This document shows positions 51,773 through 60,589 of a DNA stretch of 64,000 nt, in pieces. The position numbers and the translations under genes were made by a program. Position 1 is the stretch's first letter; every line of letters begins with the position of its first letter. The notes under the pieces are model-generated. The model was not told the DNA's origin. It worked only from the letters and a program-made list of their open reading frames with translations, and made no database searches. The stretch comes from JBCAWW01 sp039024315 (GTDB lineage Bacteria > Bacteroidota > Bacteroidia > J057). The stretch spans positions 1 to 64,000 of the forward strand of contig JBCCQN010000010.1 in the NCBI GenBank assembly GCA_039024315.1, written 5' to 3'.

Positions 51773-51847
51773 CCGCTGCGCGGAACGCTTGTGTCGGGGG
51801 AAGATGTATGCGAAGCTCCTCATGGAGATAAGCGTTCTGCGCAGCAG
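51773..51847. repeat. REPIN-like inverted pair between convergent genes
   Basis: Minus-orientation copy CCGCTGCGCGGAACGCTT (51773-51790) faces plus-orientation copy AAGCGTTCTGCGCAGCAG (51830-51847) across 39 nt. The two 18-mers can pair almost completely (one G-T and end mismatch), giving a long hairpin. The pair sits between the response regulator (plus) and purB (minus). Confidence 0.82.
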
Positions 51848-51862
51848 TGATAAATCCCCACT

Positions 51863-53215
51863 TTATCTCCCAATGTAAGTCTCGGGACGGAGGCGGCGCA
51901 GCTCTGCTTTGACTGCTTCACTTACTGCTAAGCCTTCTACAAAGGCGGCTAAACTCCCTTCATTGATGTCAGCGTTGCCGCGAGTGAGATCTCGTAGGGT
52001 CTCGTATGGATTGGGATAAGCCTCACGGCGCAAGATCGTCTGGATAGCCTCGGCAAGAACGGCCCAGTTTTTATCTAGATCAGCCTGAAAGGCAGTTTCG
52101 TTGACGAGTAGTTTGCTGAGTCCTTTGAGTAGTGAGCCTTGGGCTAGATAAGCGTAGCCTAGCGCCACTCCTACGTTGCGTAGTACGGTTGAGTCAGTCA
52201 GGTCTCTTTGCAGACGGGATATCGGTAGTTTACGGCTCAAAAACTCAAGCAAAGCAGTGGATAAGCCACAATTGCCTTCTGCATTTTCAAAATCAATAGG
52301 ATTGACCTTATGAGGCATGGCAGAAGAGCCTACTTCGCCAGCTTTGACCTTTTGCTTGAAGTAATCCTGCGAAATATAAATCCACATATCTTGGCAAAGG
52401 TCAATGACGATGGTATTGATCCGGCGCAAACAATCAAAAATGCGGGCAAGACCATCATAATGCTCGATTTGAGTGGTCGGGAAGGAGCGCTGAAGGCCTA
52501 GAGATTGCTGGACGAACTGCTTGGCAAATTGATGCCAATCGGTTTCGGGATAGGCGATAAAGTGAGCGTTTAGATTGCCCGTAGCCCCGCCAAATTTGGC
52601 AGGATAAGGCAAGGCCTTCAATTCATCTACTTGGGTCTGAAGTCTCACCACATAAACTTGAATTTCTTTGCCCAAATTGGTTGGAGAAGCGGCTTGGCCA
52701 TGAGTGCGTGCCAACATGGGGATCGATTGCCAGCGTTCGGCGAAGCCGGTCAAAACCTGAATGATCTCCTCAATACGAACGAGATAAACCTCTTGGATCG
52801 CATCCCGAATCATCATCGGGTTTGCCGTATTGTTAATGTCCTGCGAAGTCAAACCAAAATGAACAAACTCCTTGTTTTGGATCAGCTCGGCTCGTCCTGA
52901 TGCTTCAATTTTTTCCTTTATCAGGTATTCGACCGCCTTTACATCATGATTGGTGATGGCTTCAATCTCTTTGACCCTTTGTGCATCCTCATCCTGAAAT
53001 TCAAGATAGAGCGAGCGCAGGAAGCTTTGATCTGAGTCGGTAAGGGGTTTTAAGGGGCGCGGTGCTTGGGCATGCAAAGCGATGAGGTATTCCACTTCAA
53101 CCCAAACTCGGTAGCGAATCAGGGCCGCTTCGCTAAAATAAGGGGAAAGGGCAGCTAATTTGGCTTGATAGCGTCCGTCCAATGGACTGAGGGCATGAAG
53201 GGAGTTGAGAGACAT
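51863..53215 (-). CDS. purB: Adenylosuccinate lyase
   Basis: Purine biosynthesis and AMP formation: cleaves SAICAR and adenylosuccinate. The protein has 450 residues. The fumarase/aspartase superfamily signature GEVGSSAMPHKVNPIDFENAEGN lies near 294-316, with the catalytic-loop Ser in SSAMPHK. Other blocks: LSPLDGRYQAKL at the N-terminus, TSQDINNTA near 125 and KEIQVYVV. The N-terminus resembles the E. coli-like PurB subgroup. It is convergent with the response regulator; a REP-like copy (52731-52748) lies in the coding sequence and encodes GFAERWQ. Confidence 0.96.
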   Translation of the reverse strand: MSLNSLHALSPLDGRYQAKLAALSPYFSEAALIRYRVWVEVEYLIALHAQAPRPLKPLTDSDQSFLRSLYLEFQDEDAQRVKEIEAITNHDVKAVEYLIKEKIEASGRAELIQNKEFVHFGLTSQDINNTANPMMIRDAIQEVYLVRIEEIIQVLTGFAERWQSIPMLARTHGQAASPTNLGKEIQVYVVRLQTQVDELKALPYPAKFGGATGNLNAHFIAYPETDWHQFAKQFVQQSLGLQRSFPTTQIEHYDGLARIFDCLRRINTIVIDLCQDMWIYISQDYFKQKVKAGEVGSSAMPHKVNPIDFENAEGNCGLSTALLEFLSRKLPISRLQRDLTDSTVLRNVGVALGYAYLAQGSLLKGLSKLLVNETAFQADLDKNWAVLAEAIQTILRREAYPNPYETLRDLTRGNADINEGSLAAFVEGLAVSEAVKAELRRLRPETYIGR

Positions 53216-53249
53216 GATATTGCTTTGCGAAAAGCTGCAAAGATAAGGG

Positions 53250-53831
53250 CTAGTCCGCAGAAATGATAGGCTGACTAGTAACGGTATCTCCTATAAACCG
53301 TAAGGAAGAAGAGATGATATCAATCCATTTTATCTTGTCGCAATAGGTATCATAGGGCATCCAGATGACTAACTGATAAAAATAGTCTTCATTTTCACAC
53401 ACAGAGATTCGATAAAACAGATCCATCTGGGCAAGGTTTTTGCCGGAAGTATAATAATCTCCGTATTGAATGTGGATACCGTGAGGATTGGTAAACTCTG
53501 CGGAGGCGATTTGACGTACTGAGTCGATATGCTCGAAGGCACTTCTTTGTAGGTGATCAAAATAGCCACCAAGTTTGAGCTGTTTGCGTTTTATCTCTCC
53601 GAGATTTTCTTTTGAATCTTCGAGACCGATCACGTAAAAAAGCTCTTCAGTATCGTAATATTGAAGGCTAGCGTAGTCATGCATCTCATAGCCTGGAACA
53701 AGATTGTCAGGCAAATCAATGCGATAGAGACTATCGATCGTCAAGGTGGAGGGAAGTGTTTGGGTCGTTTTCTTGCTACAGCCCATACCTAAAGAGGCGA
53801 CGATCAAGATCACGTAAGCGTGTCGGTTCAC
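53250..53831 (-). CDS. Lipoprotein, function unknown
   Basis: A 193-residue predicted lipoprotein: signal peptide MNRHAYVILIVASLGMGC with the lipobox LGMGC (C18). The mature part is mixed alpha/beta and acidic (TLTIDSLYRIDLPDNL, DYASLQYYDTEELFYVIGLED), with two further cysteines near the C-terminus (SVCENEDYF, YDTYCDKIKW). I recognise no family. It lies 34 bp upstream of purB on the same strand and could be co-transcribed. Confidence 0.78.
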   Translation of the reverse strand: MNRHAYVILIVASLGMGCSKKTTQTLPSTLTIDSLYRIDLPDNLVPGYEMHDYASLQYYDTEELFYVIGLEDSKENLGEIKRKQLKLGGYFDHLQRSAFEHIDSVRQIASAEFTNPHGIHIQYGDYYTSGKNLAQMDLFYRISVCENEDYFYQLVIWMPYDTYCDKIKWIDIISSSLRFIGDTVTSQPIISAD

Positions 53832-54142
53832 AGCTTAAATGTACGTGAAATCAGACAATTTTCTGTAACTCGCATGCAGGAATATTTGGGGACAAGGGTC
53901 TTCATCGCATTTCGTTCTTTATACAATAAGGGCTAAATCCTTACAAGCCAGGGACTTATTTGATCCGTTGAGCATAAGTTGTGGACATTTGGCAGCATAG
54001 TTGCCTATTTTTCGACCAAACAAAGCTTATGTCTAACATAATCCTTTAGTCATTGTCCCTTTCACAAACCGTAATTTCCTTTGATTTTACAAAAACTGTA
54101 TATTGAAGCCTGTGTGCTTTGCTAAATTCTTACCATATCTAG
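53832..54142. other. Spacer between divergent genes, nothing recognised
   Basis: A 311-bp intergenic region between the lipoprotein gene (minus) and the acidic protein gene (plus). I see no terminator, repeat, tRNA or credible small frame. Both promoters must lie here, but no motif is convincing. Confidence 0.5.
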
Positions 54143-56236
54143 ATGAGCGTAATGAAAGCAGTCCATTTGCCGGAAGAAAAACTGAACGAACTCGCCCAAG
54201 AGGTCAGTGAATCTCTCCTGACCAGCCATACCTTTAATCAAGAGGGGGTGATCAGAGGGGAAGAACTGTCTGCCTTTACTGAACACGAACAAATAAACAA
54301 GTTTTTGCTCTTTCAGGTCTATCAGGTCTGGAATATGCAAATATCTAAATTGAAGCATCCATTTTTTGACTTTGAGCATGCCGAGATTCAAGAAGCTTTA
54401 CAAGATTTACGCAACTTGCTATCTCGCCATATTTTGATTGCAAAAGATGAATTCCAGCCTTTGTTGCAGAGAGCGGTCTACAATAATCTTAAACTACTCC
54501 TAGATCCGCATGATGCTTTTAGCAGTTTTTTCTTCATTAATGGCAACCAGACATCTGTCGAATTGTTTGGACGCTATGTGCCTTTCTTTTCGGATTTAGA
54601 TTTCGTGGTCAACAGTATTTTGAAATACTGCCAGAAAAATGACTTCTCTACTGTGGATAAGGATACCTTCTTTGAGAAGATGGAGAGGGTCTTTGCGCTT
54701 TACAGTCAAAAAAGTGGGCAACACATCGATCAGTATCGCAATGCGATCCTCCAAAAACTAAGTGGCAAATCACTAGAGGAGATCGAAACGATCGCTCTCA
54801 ATGAAGAAGCGAGACTTGAGTCTGAACGCCAAGCGGCCTTAGCTAAGCAAGAGGAAGAGGAAAAAGCACGTATAGCAGCAGAAGAGGCTGCCAAGGCCGA
54901 AGCTGAAGCTGAAGCAAAAAGGCTGGCCGAAGAAGCCGCCCAAGCTCAAGCCGAAGCCGAAGCGCTTCGTCTAGAAGAAGCAGCCCGCCTCAAAGCAGAG
55001 CAAGAAAAGCAGGCAAAAGAAGAAGCCTTGCGTAAGGCTAGTCTATTTGATACCCTATCCGCTGCCAAAGCAACGGATGTCTTTGATATCGATCTAGAGG
55101 ATGATTCGAGTCTCGACCTTAGCAGCGATGAGGCCGAATCTAGCTCAGAGCCCGAAACGATAGCAATCGTTGAAGAAAAAGTCGAAGAGGAGGTAGAAGA
55201 AACCTTAGCAGTTAAAGCGGATCCCACTACCTTTGATTTAGATGAGGAAATTGTCGTCGAGGAAAGTGCAGAAGAGCTGACAGAGGAAGTTGAGGAGATA
55301 GTGGCCTCAGAAGCTGAGGCAGAGGTGACAGAAGAAGTTGCAGAAGTCGTTGCTGCCGAAGAAGCGGAAACAGAACCCCTAGTGGAAGAGGTACCTGCCA
55401 TCGTAGAAGAAGTCGCTCTAGAAGAAGTGGCCACTCCTGAAGAAAAAGATGAGTTCCTCGAAATGGCTGCCAGCATGGAACCTCCAGTTGAGGAAGAAGA
55501 AAAGACCAAAACCATCCTTGATAGCTTTATTGAAAAGCAGGCGGAAAATGGTTCATCTGTTGCTCCCTCTATTTTAGAGAGCGTCTCAAAAGAGGAATCA
55601 GAAGAAGCCCAAGAATCAACGGTTTCGTTTCTTGATCGCTTTTTGAGCCAAAAAGAAGAAGATACTACTCCAGCAGAGACTCCAGATCCTGTGGTAGAAA
55701 AAGCGCCTGTGGTGGAAAGTCCGGTAGAAGTGGCGGAAGAAAAGCCTGCTCTTGAAGAAGTGGTGGAAACAGCGGCCGAAACCGTATCTGATGTAGTGGA
55801 AGAGGCACCTGAGGTAGAGACTGCCCCCGAAGAAGTAGAAGCTCCTTCGGTCGTTTCTGCTGCTGAGTCTGCGAGTTGGGAGATCACTGAGGAAGAAAAA
55901 CCTGCCTCTATCCTCGATAAGCTGCAAAGTAGTTCTCAGACGATCGCCGACAAATTTGCCCCTGCACAAAGCAACGGCAACGTTAGTACCTCGGTCAATG
56001 GCAATCGCAAGATTCAATTAGAAGAGATACCGATCCACAAGCAATACCAATACGTACAAAAAGTCTTTGATGGCAACAATGTACGTTTCCGCGTGATCGT
56101 TGAAAAAGTCAACAATGCTCAAAACAAAGCAGAGGTCGAATCCCTCGTCAAGAAATATATTTTGAGCAATGATAGCTTGAATCCTGACGACCTAGTTGTA
56201 AGTGAATTCATCACCCTATTGCGTAATCGCTTCTAA
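54143..56236 (+). CDS. Acidic, low-complexity cytoplasmic protein with conserved-looking ends
   Basis: A 697-residue protein. The first 210 residues look globular and helical (for example FDFEHAEIQEALQDLRNLLSR, YVPFFSDLDFVVNSILKYC). A long coiled coil follows (about 220-300, Ala/Glu/Lys/Arg rich: AKAEAEAEAKRLAEEAAQ). About 300-600 is very acidic and Val/Glu/Ala rich, with short repeats such as EEVxE and VVEEAPE. The last 90 residues regain order (IQLEEIPIHKQYQYVQKVF, RFRVIVEKVNNAQNKAEV, DDLVVSEFITLLRNRF). There is no signal peptide or TM. I do not recognise a family; a scaffolding or cytoskeletal role is a guess. Confidence 0.8.
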   Translation: MSVMKAVHLPEEKLNELAQEVSESLLTSHTFNQEGVIRGEELSAFTEHEQINKFLLFQVYQVWNMQISKLKHPFFDFEHAEIQEALQDLRNLLSRHILIAKDEFQPLLQRAVYNNLKLLLDPHDAFSSFFFINGNQTSVELFGRYVPFFSDLDFVVNSILKYCQKNDFSTVDKDTFFEKMERVFALYSQKSGQHIDQYRNAILQKLSGKSLEEIETIALNEEARLESERQAALAKQEEEEKARIAAEEAAKAEAEAEAKRLAEEAAQAQAEAEALRLEEAARLKAEQEKQAKEEALRKASLFDTLSAAKATDVFDIDLEDDSSLDLSSDEAESSSEPETIAIVEEKVEEEVEETLAVKADPTTFDLDEEIVVEESAEELTEEVEEIVASEAEAEVTEEVAEVVAAEEAETEPLVEEVPAIVEEVALEEVATPEEKDEFLEMAASMEPPVEEEEKTKTILDSFIEKQAENGSSVAPSILESVSKEESEEAQESTVSFLDRFLSQKEEDTTPAETPDPVVEKAPVVESPVEVAEEKPALEEVVETAAETVSDVVEEAPEVETAPEEVEAPSVVSAAESASWEITEEEKPASILDKLQSSSQTIADKFAPAQSNGNVSTSVNGNRKIQLEEIPIHKQYQYVQKVFDGNNVRFRVIVEKVNNAQNKAEVESLVKKYILSNDSLNPDDLVVSEFITLLRNRF

Positions 56237-56261
56237 ACGATAGGGAAGAAGATAAAAAAAC

Positions 56262-56291
56262 AAGGGCCTTACCATCTCGGTAAGGCCCTTT
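56262..56291. terminator. Bidirectional terminator
   Basis: A perfect 12-bp stem AAGGGCCTTACC / GGTAAGGCCCTT with a 5-nt loop, A-rich on the left and TTT on the right. It lies between the convergent ends of the acidic protein gene and the DUF5684 gene. Confidence 0.88.
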
Positions 56292-56316
56292 ATGTTTAGG
56301 CGTAAATTTGGCAAAT

Positions 56317-56739
56317 TTAAGCTTCCCACTCTTCCACGGGAATCCGTTCGATGGTTTCTCCTGCTTCGTTGACAAAAGTATTATCAACTGGCTCATTTTC
56401 GGGTAAATCTGCTAGCGGAGAAATTTCTCCCCATGCAAGAATTGGTAAGAAAATGGGATACAAAAAGAATAATCCAAAGCCAAAGGCTTCGCTACGACCA
56501 AACTTTTTGCTCAGCTCGATAGCGGTAATTGCCCAGGCAAACCAAGAAACGATCGGTATAAAATACAGGGCCATAAACGAGCCCGGCTTTCCCACGATTT
56601 TCGTTAAGACGTATAAGTTGTAAAAAGGGATCAGTGCTTCCCAGCCCTTGTGACCTGCTTTTTCATAAACAGTCCAAACAGCGGCAATCATAAATAGGGC
56701 AAGTCCTGCAACCAGAGAGAGGGCAATATATTCTTCCAT
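56317..56739 (-). CDS. DUF5684-like membrane protein
   Basis: A 140-residue membrane protein with three to four hydrophobic segments. The motif KAGHKGWEALIPFYNLYVLTKIVGKP near residue 27 is the hallmark of the family (a W-x-x-L-I-P-x-Y-N block). The C-terminus is soluble and acidic (NEPVDNTFVNEAGETIERIP). Such proteins are widespread and poorly characterised; some members are fused to signal-peptidase-like proteins. Function unknown. Confidence 0.8.
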   Translation of the reverse strand: MEEYIALSLVAGLALFMIAAVWTVYEKAGHKGWEALIPFYNLYVLTKIVGKPGSFMALYFIPIVSWFAWAITAIELSKKFGRSEAFGFGLFFLYPIFLPILAWGEISPLADLPENEPVDNTFVNEAGETIERIPVEEWEA

Positions 56740-56895
56740 GACTATAATTATTAAAATGTGGGATACTTACATTACGGGAAATCCCGCTTTGGGGTTAAAG
56801 TCGTTTATCGAATTATGTTAGGATTTTATCGAAAAAAGTTAGCCGTCCATCGAGCATAAGGCTAACTTCTTCTTTGCAAGATCGTACTAACTTAT

Positions 56896-57468
56896 ATGGA
56901 ACAACCCCCTGCTTCCGCTATCCAGCTTGTTCAACCTTTTTCTCATCTGTTCCGTTCCTCACGCCTCTCTGATGATTATACTGAGGACGGCTATTATCAA
57001 TTGATCCTTGCCCCTCAAGGAGCCACCTTATTTACCCTCAATCGCCTTGCTTTGGGGGCCTTAGCCTTTTCGACGCAGTACTATTTATTTCATGATGATC
57101 CTCAGTTGGCTCGTTACATGACCCCTGATATGTGGCTAAGTACGATTGTACTCAGTCTGCTAAGTATTTGGAGCATTTATGCTGGAATCAATGGGATGAG
57201 TGAATCCCAAAAGCTGGTGTTCCGCGAAGGGGAAATCCTCTACGTACGGGATCGCCTCTTTTTTCCTCAAAGGCAAGTTTTTCAACTAGATGGTATCGCC
57301 TCCCTAGCGTTCCGCGACGCGGCCTTTTTTAGAGACCGTATCCTCGCTTTAGACGTACCAACCCTCAAGAATTGGGAAGGAGCACGAGTATCATTTTTTG
57401 AATATGCCAGTCATGCCGACAAAAAGGCGGCCATGCGCATGATAGACGCGGCAGTTTATGGCCAATAA
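56896..57468 (+). CDS. Two-helix membrane protein, function unknown
   Basis: A 190-residue protein with two hydrophobic segments at about 45-65 and 80-105 (TLFTLNRLALGALAFSTQYYL and MWLSTIVLSLLSIWSIYAGI). The C-terminal 85 residues are soluble and mixed alpha/beta, and could be a PH-like or YcxB-like domain (KLVFREGEILYVRDRLFFPQ). I cannot name the family. A fully paired REP-like element (57305-57322) is embedded in frame and encodes LAFRDAAF. The gene precedes the TPR kinase gene by 86 bp. Confidence 0.7.
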   Translation: MEQPPASAIQLVQPFSHLFRSSRLSDDYTEDGYYQLILAPQGATLFTLNRLALGALAFSTQYYLFHDDPQLARYMTPDMWLSTIVLSLLSIWSIYAGINGMSESQKLVFREGEILYVRDRLFFPQRQVFQLDGIASLAFRDAAFFRDRILALDVPTLKNWEGARVSFFEYASHADKKAAMRMIDAAVYGQ

Positions 57469-57554
57469 TTCGGACTCTATCCCGTTATCTTGTATATTTA
57501 GTCATTCAATCTGCTACCGGGGCTGGGGCAGTACACACACTAGCATATTGATTT

Positions 57555-59495
57555 ATGTGGCGACTCTATCGCACTACCAGCCTCACTCTGCTCAGCTTAT
57601 GTTTTGCTTCCCTCTCGGCTCAGTATTCACTGGAGCTGGATAGTCTTAGGTCAGTGCTGCGCACAACGATCAGTGACACGGCCAAGGCTACTATTTCTGC
57701 TCACCTCTCCAAAAATTTCATCCTTCAGGGGGTCCATTTCGATTCTGCTCGCTTTTATGCCCTACGTACTATCGAACTGGCGCAATCTGAGCAATATTTC
57801 CCAGCTCTCGAAAAAGGCTATTTTACCCTCGCCTTTATCTACAGCTCAGAAGCCAAACTCAATGAAGGGCTGAAATACTACCAGCTGGCTTATGATATCT
57901 TGGTACAATCTGGCAAAAACGCCGCGCTCAGCACCGTCCTCAATAATATCGGTAAAATCTATTTTGATCAAGGGCGCTATGATCACGCCCAGCAACATTT
58001 TTTAGACGCGCACAAACTGGCCGAACAGTATCAGGATACCAGTATGATGATCGCTGCTCTCGGCAATATTGCTATCCTGCGCAACTTGCAAGAGGAGTTT
58101 GCTGCTAGTCGGCATTATTATTTGGAGGCTTTCCGCTTGTGTCGTCAGTTGGGGGATCCCTTCGGGGAACTCTCAATCGTGCAAAACTTATGTGAGCTCT
58201 ACCAAAATCTAGCTAATACGGACAGTGCCCTTTGGGCCGCAGAAAGGAGCTTACAGTTGGCAAATCGCATTGGCTCTCAAGGCGGTAGGGTGCGAGCTTT
58301 GGCCTCGCTCGCAAAGTTGAAAATCAAGGCAGGGGATTATCCCGCTGGACTCAAGGCTATCAAGGAGGCAATACCCTTATGCGACACTAGTCATCAGGCC
58401 AGTGAACTTTGTTTGCTCTATCAATTGGATCTAGAAGCTCATGTGGCTCTAGGCCATAGTAAAGAAGCTCGCCAAGCCGCAAATTTATGTCTGAGCCTCG
58501 CCCAGCAATCGGGCTTATTGGCCAATATCGCTTCTACCCATAAAGCACTCAAAGAATATGCTTTTGCCAATGGCGACTTTGAGACCGCTATGGCCCATCT
58601 AGAGGCCTATTATCAAATCAAGGATAGTATGCTCTCGGAGCAAAGACAGGCCAAAATGGATGAGCTGATGACTGCCTATGAAAGCGAGAAGAAAGACCGG
58701 GCTATTGCTGAACTGGCCCAAACCACTCGTATCCAAGAGCTGGAGATCCAGCAAAAAAACGATTGGCTTATTATTCTGCTAGCCGCGGGTTTATTACTAG
58801 CCCTTGGCATTTACATGATTCACCGCCAGCGTAATCTACGTGAGATTCAGGCTCGTATGGAAGCCCAACAGCGTCTCCTGCAAACTCAAATGAATCCGCA
58901 TTTTCTCTTCAATGCTTTGGCGGCAATTCAGAGCTTGATTTATGAACATGAGGACCCTGAAGAGGCGGTTTTTTATTTGGCTCGCTTCGCGAAACTCATG
59001 CGCCTGATCCTTGAAAATAGTCGAGAGCCCTTTATCAGTTTAGAACAGGAAATTGATACCTTGACCTTATATCTCGATCTACAGAAGCTGCGCTTTGAAG
59101 AAAGTTTCAGCTATGAAATTACGCTTGATACCAAAATCGAGGCTGAGAGTCTGCAGATTCCCCCCATGTTTGCCCAGCCCTTTTTAGAAAATGCCTTAGA
59201 GCATGGTTTCAAACACCGCGAGGGGGGACATATCAAAATTGAGTTTCGCCAAGGTTCGGAGCATCTACATCTCATAGTCGAAGACAATGGGGTTGGCTAT
59301 GAACAGGCGTCAGCGCTTACAAAAAATTCAGCGCATCGCTCCTTAGCCTTGGAGATCATCCGCGATCGCCTAAAACTACTCTCCAATCGAGTCAATCAAC
59401 AATTTGAATTTAAGATCACCGATCTCAAAGATGAAGATCAGTACGCTAAAGGTACTAAAGTGAGCTTATCCCTACCACTTATTCAAACCAATTAA
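57555..59495 (+). CDS. TPR-containing LytS/YehU-type sensor histidine kinase
   Basis: A 646-residue kinase. Signal-like N-terminus (MWRLYRTTSLTLLSLCFASL), then a tetratricopeptide array (about 60-400: YFTLAFIYSSEAKLNEGLKYY, AQQHFLDAHKLAEQYQDTSM and others), probably periplasmic. A membrane helix (WLIILLAAGLLLALGIYMI) precedes the His_kinase domain with the phosphoacceptor in TQMNPHFLFNALAAIQSLIYE (H near 447). The ATP-binding module has FAQPFLENALEHGFKH (N-box) and EDNGVGYEQA (G1). It is followed after 9 bp by its LytTR regulator. Confidence 0.93.
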   Translation: MWRLYRTTSLTLLSLCFASLSAQYSLELDSLRSVLRTTISDTAKATISAHLSKNFILQGVHFDSARFYALRTIELAQSEQYFPALEKGYFTLAFIYSSEAKLNEGLKYYQLAYDILVQSGKNAALSTVLNNIGKIYFDQGRYDHAQQHFLDAHKLAEQYQDTSMMIAALGNIAILRNLQEEFAASRHYYLEAFRLCRQLGDPFGELSIVQNLCELYQNLANTDSALWAAERSLQLANRIGSQGGRVRALASLAKLKIKAGDYPAGLKAIKEAIPLCDTSHQASELCLLYQLDLEAHVALGHSKEARQAANLCLSLAQQSGLLANIASTHKALKEYAFANGDFETAMAHLEAYYQIKDSMLSEQRQAKMDELMTAYESEKKDRAIAELAQTTRIQELEIQQKNDWLIILLAAGLLLALGIYMIHRQRNLREIQARMEAQQRLLQTQMNPHFLFNALAAIQSLIYEHEDPEEAVFYLARFAKLMRLILENSREPFISLEQEIDTLTLYLDLQKLRFEESFSYEITLDTKIEAESLQIPPMFAQPFLENALEHGFKHREGGHIKIEFRQGSEHLHLIVEDNGVGYEQASALTKNSAHRSLALEIIRDRLKLLSNRVNQQFEFKITDLKDEDQYAKGTKVSLSLPLIQTN

Positions 59496-59504
59496 TCCCT
59501 AGGC

Positions 59505-60239
59505 ATGCGCACACTGATCATTGACAATGAGCCCAAAATCGTCAAAGGGCTCCAGCATATGATAAAACGATATTGTCCGACGATCCAAGTCGTAGGAGTG
59601 GGTAGGGGGGTAAAAGACGGTATTGCCCAAATCGCCAAGCTAGCTCCCGACTTGATATTCTTAGACGTAGAGATGGATGATGGAACTGGCATGGACTTAC
59701 TGCAAGGCTTAGAGGAACGCCATTTTCAGCTAATCTTCATTACGGCTTATGATCATTATGCGCTCGATGCATTTCGTTTCAGTGCCATTGATTTTTTGCC
59801 TAAGCCGATTGATCCCTTGGATTTGAGTGTTGCCGTACAAAAGGCTCAAGCCGCTATCCAACAAGCCTCTGCCAAGGCCCGCCTAGAATTGTTGCTCGCT
59901 CAGTCAAACCCGCAAAGTGTTCGCAAGTTAGTTCTGCGCGATACCGAAAACTTTCATGTCGTACCCATAGAGCAAATTATCCATTGCCAAGCCGAAGGGA
60001 GTTATACCCGTTTTTTCCTCACCGACGGCCGTGAAATCCTCGTCTCCAAAAACCTCAAAGAATACGAGAAGCTACTACAGGTAGCAGGTTTTTTTCGATC
60101 CCATAACTCACACTTGGTCCATCTCGATCATATCGTCCGACTCAATAAAGCAGATAGTGTCCTCATCCTGCAAAATGGTACTGAACTGCCTGTCTCCACA
60201 CGCAAAAAGGATCAGTTGATCGCTCTTCTGAGTAGGTGA
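59505..60239 (+). CDS. LytTR-type response regulator
   Basis: A 244-residue regulator. Receiver domain residues 1-120 with phospho-acceptor D54 in IFLDVEMDDGTG and the conserved Lys in DFLPKPIDPLDL. The LytTR DNA-binding domain (about 140-240) shows VVPIEQIIHCQAEGSYTRFFL, LKEYEKLL, FFRSHNSHLVHLDHIVRL and LPVSTRKKDQLI. Such regulators bind imperfect direct repeats. It is the cognate partner of the TPR kinase immediately upstream (9-bp gap). The target is unknown. Confidence 0.94.
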   Translation: MRTLIIDNEPKIVKGLQHMIKRYCPTIQVVGVGRGVKDGIAQIAKLAPDLIFLDVEMDDGTGMDLLQGLEERHFQLIFITAYDHYALDAFRFSAIDFLPKPIDPLDLSVAVQKAQAAIQQASAKARLELLLAQSNPQSVRKLVLRDTENFHVVPIEQIIHCQAEGSYTRFFLTDGREILVSKNLKEYEKLLQVAGFFRSHNSHLVHLDHIVRLNKADSVLILQNGTELPVSTRKKDQLIALLSR

Positions 60240-60338
60240 AAAAGGTCTCTTGCCCATTAATTCTCTTCAAACGGATAAAAATCCTGCGGTTTGTAAAACC
60301 ATTTCCCCTTTTGGAGGGGGTATGGGCAGGAAAAGAAT

Positions 60339-60356
60339 AAGCGTTCCGCGCAGCGG
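60339..60356 (+). repeat. REP-like element (CCGC stem)
   Basis: AAGCGTT then CCGC-GCA-GCGG, fully paired. It starts the repeat nest in the 470-bp spacer after the LytTR gene. Its stem differs from the CTGC copies at two compensating positions. Confidence 0.8.
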
Positions 60357-60372
60357 AGAAAAAAGCTAAAGT

Positions 60373-60533
60373 TTCTTCGACTACGCTCAGCATGACAAAT
60401 TGATTTTTTATGGCTTTGCCTTGGTCCCCCCAAGCTGTCACCTTGAGCGAAGTCGAAAGGCCTATGTAGTCTTTTGCCTGCTTCGCAGAACGCTTATCTC
60501 TCCAAAGTTTCTTTGACTGCACTCAGCATGACA
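60373..60533. repeat. Three copies of the CGACTACGCTCAG-type element, two inverted
   Basis: TTCTTCGACTACGCTCAG at 60373-60390 (continuing to TGACA at 60397), the inverted form TGTCACCTTGAGCGAAGTCG starting at 60436, and a degenerate form TTTCTTTGACTGCACTCAG at 60508-60526. The first two can form a long imperfect hairpin. The same family occurs at 35421-35445 and is known as a dispersed repeat in many bacteria. Confidence 0.75.
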
Positions 60534-60589
60534 ATAGATGATTGAGTATGCCAAAACCTCTAAAGAGAGACAAGCGTTCTGCGCAGCAG
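60478..60589. repeat. REP-like copies in inverted arrangement
   Basis: Minus-orientation copy CTGCTTCGCAGAACGCTT (60478-60495, stem CTGC with loop TTC) and exact plus-orientation copy AAGCGTTCTGCGCAGCAG (60572-60589). Both stems are perfect. A further plus copy with stem CCTC-AAA-GAGG lies at 60634-60651. No gene lies in this spacer. Confidence 0.8.

Noticed and set aside
54946..55887. A 313-codon Ser/Thr-rich open frame on the minus strand
   Set aside because: It is the reverse complement of the Glu/Ala-rich middle of the acidic protein gene; GAA/GAG codons read as TTC/CTC and give a low-complexity false frame.
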